DNA from: an uncultured Cytophagaceae bacterium
Lineage (GTDB): Bacteria; Bacteroidota; Bacteroidia; Cytophagales; Spirosomataceae
NCBI GenBank assembly: GCA_903907745.1
Contig: CAIVPF010000094.1
Coordinates: forward strand, 1 to 32,844
Direction: 5' to 3'
Length of the DNA stretch: 32,844 nt
The notes beneath the pieces were generated by a model. The model was not told the origin of the DNA. It worked only from the letters and a program-made list of their open reading frames with translations, and did no database searches. Below are positions 8,168 through 15,503 of this stretch, in pieces. The position numbers were made by a program, and so were the translations under genes. How positions within the stretch are numbered: the first letter of the stretch is position 1; each line of letters starts with the position of its first letter.

Positions 8168-9304
8168 TTAAACACGTAAAAATAGATTCTTTTGATACAA
8201 CAAACGAAGGAAAAGCCATTTAATGAGTAAAATCGCGATGGCCGCAAAAATGGGAGTCATAGGCTCGCCGGCCATTTGATACAGCCAGTCAAATAATTTC
8301 TTGGCCGTATATTCCCATTCAATAAACTTTTCAGATAAATAGATCAAAATGGAATTTACGCCAATCACTTGAAACGCAAATGCCCATTTTTTATAGCCCA
8401 GCACATCAATAACATAATAAAATAAAGCAAAAAACAGCAGGCTAAATCCGACTGTTTGTAAGACAAAAGAACTTGACCACAGGTTTTTGTTGATCGGAAA
8501 ATCCAAATTCCACAAAGAAGCCATAACCAAGGAAATAACCCCCGCTGAGACAAGATATAAAGCCTTTTCCCGACCGCCGATATTCGTTTTTTTAAGAAAA
8601 ATTCCTACCATTATCCCCGCCAATGCATTTCCGATCGCCGGGATATTATTAAACAAACCCACTGTATCATGGATGCCCATACTCAATTTTCCTGGCAATA
8701 ATATCCTATCCACATAGGAAGCAAAATTACCCTCGATACTCAAATCGCCAGGCGCAAATCCGGGCGCGGACATGAATTTCAATAGCAAATAGTAGCCAAT
8801 TAATAAGCCGGCAAAGCAGATGGCCAACCATCGCTCTTTCACATAGAGGTACAAGATATTCGCGAACATATAGGTGATTCCTATCCTTCCTAATACACTG
8901 GAAAAACGAATTTCGGCCAAGGGTTTTAAACTCAGGCCATTGTTATAAATAACACCTAAAGCAAAAAGAATGAGGCCACGCTTGATCACCCGGCGCAACA
9001 AGACATTTTTCGCCACTCCTTCTCCCAAAGCCTTCCCGATCGAATAAGGCGTAGACACCCCGGCTAAGAAAATAAATAGCGGAAAAATCAAGTCATACAT
9101 CGTAAAACCATCCCAGGCTGGGTGGCGTAATTGGGCCGAACATGCCTCCCAAAATGGGGAATGGGTATATTTGGCCAAGCCATGAATGATGTCTTCGGCT
9201 CCTATAATCCAAAACATATCAAAGCCCCGCAAAGCATCCAAGGAATAAAGGCGTTTGCTTAAAAATTGCTCCTGTTGTTCAAGTAAATTGACAGATCCTT
9301 CCAT
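8168..9304 (-). CDS. DUF5009 membrane acyltransferase, NagX / heparan-glucosaminide N-acetyltransferase-like
   Basis: A 378-residue polytopic inner-membrane protein with about 10 hydrophobic segments. The N-terminal signature RLYSLDALRGFDMFWIIG and the later LRHPAWDGFTMYDLIFPLF are typical of the DUF5009/NagX family, which is related to human HGSNAT, a transmembrane acetyltransferase acting on terminal glucosamine. The His in LRHPAW falls where HGSNAT has its acetyl-accepting His; that equivalence is by motif only. In Bacteroidota, NagX-like genes often sit in GlcNAc-utilisation clusters. Here it is 8 bp upstream of the nagB-like gene and 2 bp downstream of a Gfo/Idh gene. Acetylation of amino sugars across the membrane is inferred. 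Confidence 0.85.
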   Translation of the reverse strand: MEGSVNLLEQQEQFLSKRLYSLDALRGFDMFWIIGAEDIIHGLAKYTHSPFWEACSAQLRHPAWDGFTMYDLIFPLFIFLAGVSTPYSIGKALGEGVAKNVLLRRVIKRGLILFALGVIYNNGLSLKPLAEIRFSSVLGRIGITYMFANILYLYVKERWLAICFAGLLIGYYLLLKFMSAPGFAPGDLSIEGNFASYVDRILLPGKLSMGIHDTVGLFNNIPAIGNALAGIMVGIFLKKTNIGGREKALYLVSAGVISLVMASLWNLDFPINKNLWSSSFVLQTVGFSLLFFALFYYVIDVLGYKKWAFAFQVIGVNSILIYLSEKFIEWEYTAKKLFDWLYQMAGEPMTPIFAAIAILLIKWLFLRLLYQKNLFLRV

Positions 9305-9306
9305 GC

Positions 9307-10650
9307 TTAAATCCTAGGCTCCCAACCCGCTTGATACTCCCGCGACCAAAATTTCATTGCTGCTTTATCATTCAAAATATGGCCGTTTTGAGGATCGATT
9401 TGTAAACTACGACCGACACGTTGCGAGATATTCCCTAACTGAACCAATAGCGTGCTTTGATGTCCACTGACGATATCAGAATTCAATCGCGTGCCTAAGC
9501 GAATGCCATCAAAAAAGTTGAGAATATGTAAGGCATCCAGGTTTTGAGAAGGGTCGGAAAGATTGCGCGCATCGACCGTAAAATTATTTTTCACCTCCTT
9601 CACGAGATTGTTTTTCAAATCGTAAATCTTATATGAGTTTCCACTTTCGATCACCATGCTACCCTGCTCCGCATAAAAAATAATGCCCACGCTATTGGCC
9701 TCGATGGATTTTCCGTTGCAACTTCTACCCTCCCACGAAATCATCGATTTATTCGCAAATTCCAAATTAATCACCTGGGTATCGGGCGTTTGCCAATCAT
9801 CCTGATACATGTAGCGTCCCCCCGTCGAATTAACTTTTGTCGGGTATTCCACTTGCAATCCCCAGCGGGCTAAATCCACCATGTGCGTGCCATTGTTTAA
9901 GGCCTCTCCCGTTCCCCAATGCCAAAACCAATGCCAATTGTAATGAATCAAATTATCCTTAAATGCCTTTCTCGGCGCAGGACCTTGCCATAAATCATAA
10001 TTTAACCAAGATGGCACCGCCGTTTCTTTTCCAATTCCGATCGATGCCCGATTATTCGTATACCAAGTTTTAGCAAAATATGGCCGACCAATCACCCCCG
10101 CATGAAGTTCCCCGATCGCTGCGGCAACGTTAGGCCAAGAACGGCGTTGGTTTCCCATTTGCAACACGCGCTTATGTTTTTCCGCCGACTTAATAAGCAT
10201 CTCCCCCTCGTTCGGATTATGGCTACATGGTTTTTCTAAATACACATGTTTCCCAGCCGAACAGGCCAACAAAGCGGCAGGCGCATGCCAATGATCCGGT
10301 GCCGTCACAATGAGCGCATCCAAATCCTTATCCTCCAAGGCTTTCCTGAAATCAGGCGTGGCGCGGGGTTTATTGGCCTGGATTTTCCCGATGGCATCTA
10401 TGCAAATATCCGCCGCCCGAGAATCCACATCGCAGACATGTAGGACTTCACAGTTTTTTTGATTGGCGAAATTTTTTCCAACAGCCAGACCGCGGCTATT
10501 TACTCCCATACAAGCTACCCTAATTTTTTCATTGGCTCCGACAATGTTTTGGTAACTTTTGGCAGAAAAGGAAGGCAACATACCTCCGACGCTTAAAAGA
10601 AAAGCACTAGACGATGCCTTTTTAATAAAGGTTCTACGCGAATTTTTCAT
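9307..10650 (-). CDS. Tat-exported Gfo/Idh/MocA family oxidoreductase (third copy)
   Basis: A 447-residue protein. The start at 10650 (MKNSRRTFIKKASSS) gives a standard twin-arginine signal and follows a TAAACCTAT box by 5 nt; the longer frame to 10713 is discarded. The Rossmann domain has CMGVNSRG as the cofactor loop and LEKPCSHN as the complete EKP motif. The C-terminal domain has HWFWHWGTGEALNNGTHMVD, rich in Trp and His, a likely substrate pocket. The protein ends with REYQAGWEP, as in the family member at 1575-3005. The EKP motif argues for a dehydrogenase over a GH109-type glycosidase. It lies 64 bp behind the GMC gene and 2 bp before the DUF5009 gene. The substrate is unknown; glycoside C3 oxidation is inferred. 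Confidence 0.9.
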   Translation of the reverse strand: MKNSRRTFIKKASSSAFLLSVGGMLPSFSAKSYQNIVGANEKIRVACMGVNSRGLAVGKNFANQKNCEVLHVCDVDSRAADICIDAIGKIQANKPRATPDFRKALEDKDLDALIVTAPDHWHAPAALLACSAGKHVYLEKPCSHNPNEGEMLIKSAEKHKRVLQMGNQRRSWPNVAAAIGELHAGVIGRPYFAKTWYTNNRASIGIGKETAVPSWLNYDLWQGPAPRKAFKDNLIHYNWHWFWHWGTGEALNNGTHMVDLARWGLQVEYPTKVNSTGGRYMYQDDWQTPDTQVINLEFANKSMISWEGRSCNGKSIEANSVGIIFYAEQGSMVIESGNSYKIYDLKNNLVKEVKNNFTVDARNLSDPSQNLDALHILNFFDGIRLGTRLNSDIVSGHQSTLLVQLGNISQRVGRSLQIDPQNGHILNDKAAMKFWSREYQAGWEPRI

Positions 10651-10655
10651 CTTAA

Positions 10656-10664
10656 ATAGGTTTA
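10656..10664 (-). promoter_or_regulatory. TAAACCTAT box, 5 nt before the Gfo/Idh start at 10650
   Basis: An exact TAAACCTAT sits in the only sizeable gap (64 bp) of the eight-gene operon. It supports the 10650 start and could mark an internal initiation point. Confidence 0.45.
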
Positions 10665-10714
10665 TATATGCATTAAATATGAAGAAATTATTTCTAATCC
10701 CTTGTATGTTCACT

Positions 10715-12406
10715 TTATAAATTCAACTTCTTTCGCTCTTTGAGCGCATAATCTACCGCTCTGGCCGTCAAGGCCATATAGGTCAAAGATGGATTCTGCG
10801 TAGACGTCGAGGTCATGCAGGAACCATCCGTCACAAAAACGTTTTTACAATGATGCATTTGGTTAAATCCGTTTAACATCGAGGTCTTCGGATCTCTTCC
10901 CATCCGTACCCCGCCCATCTCATGATTTTCATTTCCTGGGAGGCGTTTGGTGTCGATCGGTTGGATATTTTTAAAACCGGCGGCTTGGTACATCTCGGTG
11001 AATTGTTGGTGAAAATCCTTCAACATCTTCTCGTCATTCGCATCATATCCGACCGACACGCGCAATTGCGGAATGCCATATTTATCCTTCGCCTCTGCAT
11101 CCAAGCGAACTTGCGAACTGGCTTTCGGGATGGTTTCGCCCATCATGCCTACGTTAATGTGCCAATTCCCTAATTTCTGAGCCAGCAATTGATTCTTCAA
11201 AGATTCCCCCAATAAGTCCTTCGCATTTTCGACTACCCGACTCGCCGACAAATTACTCGCATAGCCCCGTAAAAAATCAGTTTCTTGTTTATATACATTT
11301 CGGAAGCGCGGAATATAGCCCGAGGTGGGTCGCCGACCTTCCGTCGTAAAGCCCAAATCCCCATCGTATTCCGCCGTAATCCGTCCCCGATAACTATGAA
11401 AAGCCATGTGCGTCCCCAAAATCCCGGAATCATTTCCCAGGCCATTTGGGAAGCGAGCAGAAATGGAATTCAATAAAATCAGATTCGTGGCCAAAGGCGA
11501 GGCGTTCACAAAGATGATGGAGGCAAAATATTCCTCCGCTTCATGCGTCAGCGCATGGATGACACGTACACCCACGGCCTTCTTTTTCTTTTCATCGTAG
11601 ATAATCGAATGTACGACCGAATGTGGTTTTAGGGTCAAATTTCCAGTTTGATAGGCCGCCGGAAGTGGCGCCGAATTACTACTAAAATAACCGCCATATG
11701 GACATCCGCGTTCACATAAATTGCGATGCTGGCATTTGCTTCGTCCTACGGATTGATGGATTTTATCCGCCTGACTCAGGTTAGCCGTCCGGGCGATGAT
11801 GACATGCCGGTCCGGATATTTTTTATTGACCACCTCCCCAAAATGTTTTTCCACGCAGGATAATTCATAGGGTTTGATAAAGTCGCCATCAGGCAAAGTT
11901 TCTAAGCCGTCCTTATTCCCAGAAATACCCACAAATTTCTCCACATGGCTGTACCAAGGGGCCAAATCCTGATAGCGAATCGGCCAGTCGACCGCAAAGC
12001 CATCGCGGGCAGGACCAGTAAAATCAAAATCGCTCCAGCGCTGCGTATGCCTTCCCCATAAAAGCGAGCGACCGCCTACCTGATAGGCACGAATCCAATC
12101 ATAAGGCCGATCTTGAATGTAGGCCTGTTCTTCGTCTTTGGTTAAAAAATGCGCTGTGGCTTCTGAAAAAATGAAATTTTTACTTGAGATTCCATATTCC
12201 TTTTTGAGTGCCAAAGGTGCTTGGCCACCGTGTTTGAATTCCCAAGGTTGGGTCAAGGTCGTCGGGTAATCCACCACATGCTTCACATCTCGACCGCGAT
12301 CTAATAAGAGTGTTTTGAGTCCGCGTTCGGTGAGTTCTTTGGCAGACCAACCGCCACTGATACCCGAACCGATCACTATCGCATCATATGTTTGTTTTGT
12401 TTTCAT
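10715..12406 (-). CDS. GMC-family FAD-dependent oxidoreductase (sugar/glycoside dehydrogenase-like)
   Basis: A 563-residue glucose-methanol-choline oxidoreductase. The FAD-binding loop is VIGSGISGG at residues 11-19. VGGRSLLWGRHTQRW is the second flavin contact. A Cys-rich segment, CQHRNLCERGCPYGG, is typical of the branch near gluconate 2-dehydrogenase and glucoside 3-dehydrogenase large subunits. NENHEMGG holds the catalytic His (about 495), and DGSCMTSTSTQNPSLT holds the partner Asn. There is no signal peptide. In related systems a small Tat-tagged subunit (gluconate 2-dehydrogenase subunit 3) carries the enzyme to the periplasm, but no such gene is adjacent. It lies 3 bp behind the TIM-barrel isomerase gene. 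It probably oxidises a sugar hydroxyl; acceptor and substrate are unknown. Confidence 0.9.
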   Translation of the reverse strand: MKTKQTYDAIVIGSGISGGWSAKELTERGLKTLLLDRGRDVKHVVDYPTTLTQPWEFKHGGQAPLALKKEYGISSKNFIFSEATAHFLTKDEEQAYIQDRPYDWIRAYQVGGRSLLWGRHTQRWSDFDFTGPARDGFAVDWPIRYQDLAPWYSHVEKFVGISGNKDGLETLPDGDFIKPYELSCVEKHFGEVVNKKYPDRHVIIARTANLSQADKIHQSVGRSKCQHRNLCERGCPYGGYFSSNSAPLPAAYQTGNLTLKPHSVVHSIIYDEKKKKAVGVRVIHALTHEAEEYFASIIFVNASPLATNLILLNSISARFPNGLGNDSGILGTHMAFHSYRGRITAEYDGDLGFTTEGRRPTSGYIPRFRNVYKQETDFLRGYASNLSASRVVENAKDLLGESLKNQLLAQKLGNWHINVGMMGETIPKASSQVRLDAEAKDKYGIPQLRVSVGYDANDEKMLKDFHQQFTEMYQAAGFKNIQPIDTKRLPGNENHEMGGVRMGRDPKTSMLNGFNQMHHCKNVFVTDGSCMTSTSTQNPSLTYMALTARAVDYALKERKKLNL

Positions 12407-12409
12407 TTC

Positions 12410-13312
12410 TTAGGACCAAAATTTTGAAAAGTTTTTCGCATAATGCGGGATAGCGATGGACGGATCCTGAATTTCCGGATGCCATAATTTCTCCCATTCA
12501 AAACTGTAATAACCTTCATATCCACCTTTTTTTAATGCATGAAGGGCCTCCTTCAATGGGGCATTCCCTTGCCCGATTAAGGTATATTCTTCTCCGCTCT
12601 CTTGCAGATTGGCATCCTTGATGTGTGTATGAAGGATGTATTTTTGTAAGGATTTATAGACGGTGGCAGGGGCCTCTTTGGTGATGGACCACATGTTGAA
12701 AAAATCCCAAACCAATCCCACCTGAGGATGATTCACGGATTGCATGATGTGCAAGAGCATGTCGCTTTGAATCACTTTCCCATGCGATTCCAATAGCACC
12801 CTCACCCCGCTACCTTGTGAAAAATCACCTAATTCCCGTAGGCTTTGAATCATCGCATCGATGGTTTTCGCCTCATCTTGATCCTTGGGCAAATCGTTCG
12901 GGAACACGCGAATGAATGGACAATTCAGCCCTTGCGCTAGCTCGATGAATTTTTTAGCTTCCTCCAAATTCGTTTTCCGTTTGCTCGCTTCGATGAAATG
13001 CATATTCGCAGAAGAACCTAGATTGATAATTTTCAAACCCGCATCCGCTACCTGCCTCCGCGTGGACGCAAGATTTTCAGGAGAAAACATGGGGATTTTA
13101 GGCAAATTTAATTCGCCCAGGATGCCTCTGATTTCTAGGCCTTGGTAGCCGTTATCAACAGCACATTGGATTATTTTGTCAAAACTCCAAGCCGGACAAC
13201 CTAAGGTCGAGAAGGATAAAAGAGGTTTTTTCGGTGCCAGCATAGGAATAACAGGCATTCCTAAAAGCAAGGAACTGGTTTTTAAAAAATGTCGTCGACT
13301 TGTATTTTCCAT
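12410..13312 (-). CDS. Tat-exported sugar-phosphate isomerase/epimerase-like TIM barrel
   Basis: A 300-residue AP-endonuclease-2/xylose-isomerase-like TIM barrel with a twin-arginine signal (SRRHFLKTSS). The expected metal ligands can be seen at strand ends: Glu in LLESHGK, Asp in LVWDFFNMW, His in HTHIKD and Glu in SFEWEKLWH. GYQGLEIRG is the usual first strand. Related proteins in keto-sugar gene clusters act as isomerases or epimerases on the oxidised sugars. Export makes a phosphorylated substrate unlikely, so free keto-sugar or inosose substrates are more plausible (inference). The gene is packed 3 bp from the GMC gene downstream and 3 bp from the PL8 gene upstream. Confidence 0.87.
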   Translation of the reverse strand: MENTSRRHFLKTSSLLLGMPVIPMLAPKKPLLSFSTLGCPAWSFDKIIQCAVDNGYQGLEIRGILGELNLPKIPMFSPENLASTRRQVADAGLKIINLGSSANMHFIEASKRKTNLEEAKKFIELAQGLNCPFIRVFPNDLPKDQDEAKTIDAMIQSLRELGDFSQGSGVRVLLESHGKVIQSDMLLHIMQSVNHPQVGLVWDFFNMWSITKEAPATVYKSLQKYILHTHIKDANLQESGEEYTLIGQGNAPLKEALHALKKGGYEGYYSFEWEKLWHPEIQDPSIAIPHYAKNFSKFWS

Positions 13313-13315
13313 CGG

Positions 13316-15496
13316 TTAAGGTATCGAAATGGTCACACTTTTTCCGGCATAAGCACCCTGAGGAACATCGATGATCCACAAGGTTTTATTTGCCTTTTTA
13401 TCTGGATAAGCGCCATTGGCCGTGTATAAACCAGGTAGCGTAATGAGGACTTGAGCCAGTCGGCGAGAAGGATCCGAAACCGTCATTTTTGTGATTTTAT
13501 TCGCCTGCATTTGGAGCATGACCATTCCTTGGCTGCCTAATTTGAGGGATTGGCCTGGGGCGATGTCCACGGAGCCGGCTTGATAAAATGCCGCTTGGAC
13601 TATGCCTAATTTAGCCTGCTTAACAGCTTGAATTTGTTCGCTATTTGCTAAAATTTCGATGTTACGATTCGTTGGGCTCGATGCGGCTAATGCCTCCTCG
13701 CTGACATTCGGCACCACGATATAGGCATAGGATGGGGCTTTGGCCAAGAGGCGTTTCCCATGAATGTCGGTCGCGTTAATTTTATCCCCATGGTCGAACC
13801 AAAGGGAAAAGACATCTTCGCTGATGATTTCTTTGCTGATGTTTTTTTGGTCGGTGATGTCAGACCAACGGCCTTTTTCGGCCTGATTGGAGACATGAAT
13901 GGTAGTCGGTTCCGGGAATAAATAGCCCACACGATCTTGAAGGACCCATTTCACTTGTTCCGCAGCTCGATTGCCTTTGGGTAAGCTTTGGCGCTGCCCT
14001 TGTTGGTCGATACGCACGTCACTTCGCAAGAGCACTTGGTTAATCGTCGTATAAACCGGCAAAGATTTTTTCGGTTTGATCCCCGCGCCTAAGCAAACAT
14101 ATTCTTCATCGAAAAAGAACCAGGACTTTTTGGCTTCCAACAAATCATGCGGACTTTTAAAATCAAAAGCCACTGCGCCATAGCGATCATCCGTTACGGC
14201 CCCCACAAAATCGGTGAGCCCTTCTTTTTGAATATCCTTGGCTGCGGGCAATTCCGGTTTTTGCATGATGGTGGTACCGCTGATTTTTTGCCAGTTATAC
14301 ACCGGCCAAATTCCATGGTATTCATCTCCCGTTAAGGACAAATAATTCGTGCCATCCGCTCGATGCGCGGTGGTTTTTCCGGGACCGTTGTAGGGTTGCT
14401 CCATGTTTTGATTCCGGGTGGAGAACATACGAACGCTGGTATAAAAATTGGGTCTTTGGAACACAAAATGTTCTGTTTGCCAAAAGAATTTCGCAAAAGA
14501 TGCTTTTGGTTTTCCCTCTCCTTTTCGCAAGGCCTTGATTTCCTCCATTTCCTTTTTTCGGTAATCTGTAGCGGCTAACATCCGGTCGATTTCAAGGGTT
14601 CCGCGTGGCTGATGGATGGATTTATTCGTGATATCCCGATTTTTCACGCCCACATCTTCGTAAACCCCGTAGACCAATTGCTTGTAAACGCCATCCAAAT
14701 AATAATCAACTAACTGATTAATTTTCTCCTTCGAAAATTGAAATTTCGTCCCTGCGACATAGGAAACCCATTCGCCGTAGGTATTAGCGAATTTCGTGTA
14801 GCCATAAGAAATGGTGTTGTTGACACGGTCTGGACGGTGGTGAAAACTATAATCTTGTTGCATGCCCCGTTCGCCGTTGGCAAATTTCATGTCACTTTCG
14901 ATGATGCGGATGATGGAATTGAATTCGGTTTCATTCCCTAAAAAAAGCATATTTTTGGCCAAAAGACCAGCGATCACAATGCGGTCGCCACTGGGTCTGG
15001 CGCCTGAAGCGCTCATGTTAGCCCGACCGATGATCGGCTTTAGTTTGTCCAAAAGATCGCGAGGTAAATCTTGACCCATGGCTACGACGACATTGATTAA
15101 ATTCGTCGGGGTGGTGATCTGATTGTCGTGCCAATTATCCCCTACATAATCCTTTTGAACCCAATAATTCAGGCCGCGAATGATGGCGTCCTTGACTAAG
15201 GGACTTTTGTAATACGTGGATGTGGAACTATTGAAGGCCTTGGCCATTTGGGCTAAATCACTTGTATGCCGACCATGGGGAAAACTGGCCGTCGTACTTA
15301 GGTCTGAATAATCGATATTGTTAAAACTCCCATCCTCCTTCTGGTGTGAGAGCGCTTGAGCCACTTGTTTGTCGTCCGCAGGATTGGCAAAGAGTTCGGT
15401 GACGATCCGACTTTTAATCAAGTTTACTTCGCTGCTTTGCGCCTTCAGAATTCCCGAAAAAGCACTGAGAAAACAAAAGAATAGTATTTTTTTCAT
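13316..15496 (-). CDS. Polysaccharide lyase family 8 (hyaluronate/chondroitin lyase-like)
   Basis: A 726-residue secreted enzyme with signal peptide MKKILFFCFLSAFSGILKAQ. The N-terminal half is an alpha/alpha toroid with NWHDNQITTPTNLINVV, which holds the catalytic-type Asn. It is followed by QQDYSFHHRPDRVNNTISYGY, where the paired His and Tyr match the PL8 acid/base residues. The central beta part has MFSTRNQNMEQPYNGPGK (Arg and Asn) and YHGIWPVYNWQKISGTT, a PL8 signature. The C-terminus is a lyase-type beta sandwich. PL8 enzymes cleave hyaluronan, chondroitin sulfate or xanthan by beta-elimination, leaving unsaturated uronate ends. Which polymer is cut cannot be read, though amino-sugar genes in the same operon favour a glycosaminoglycan-like one. 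Confidence 0.85.
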   Translation of the reverse strand: MKKILFFCFLSAFSGILKAQSSEVNLIKSRIVTELFANPADDKQVAQALSHQKEDGSFNNIDYSDLSTTASFPHGRHTSDLAQMAKAFNSSTSTYYKSPLVKDAIIRGLNYWVQKDYVGDNWHDNQITTPTNLINVVVAMGQDLPRDLLDKLKPIIGRANMSASGARPSGDRIVIAGLLAKNMLFLGNETEFNSIIRIIESDMKFANGERGMQQDYSFHHRPDRVNNTISYGYTKFANTYGEWVSYVAGTKFQFSKEKINQLVDYYLDGVYKQLVYGVYEDVGVKNRDITNKSIHQPRGTLEIDRMLAATDYRKKEMEEIKALRKGEGKPKASFAKFFWQTEHFVFQRPNFYTSVRMFSTRNQNMEQPYNGPGKTTAHRADGTNYLSLTGDEYHGIWPVYNWQKISGTTIMQKPELPAAKDIQKEGLTDFVGAVTDDRYGAVAFDFKSPHDLLEAKKSWFFFDEEYVCLGAGIKPKKSLPVYTTINQVLLRSDVRIDQQGQRQSLPKGNRAAEQVKWVLQDRVGYLFPEPTTIHVSNQAEKGRWSDITDQKNISKEIISEDVFSLWFDHGDKINATDIHGKRLLAKAPSYAYIVVPNVSEEALAASSPTNRNIEILANSEQIQAVKQAKLGIVQAAFYQAGSVDIAPGQSLKLGSQGMVMLQMQANKITKMTVSDPSRRLAQVLITLPGLYTANGAYPDKKANKTLWIIDVPQGAYAGKSVTISIP

Positions 15497-15503
15497 GCCA
15501 AAT

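Noticed and set aside
8160-8219. An N-terminal extension of the nagB-like protein to 8219
   Set aside because: The extra 20 residues overlap the upstream gene's end and are hydrophobic and unlike the family's N-terminus.
9307-10650. Assignment of a Gfo/Idh protein as a GH109 N-acetylgalactosaminidase
   Set aside because: The complete EKP motif points to the dehydrogenase branch. Tat export alone is not specific for GH109.
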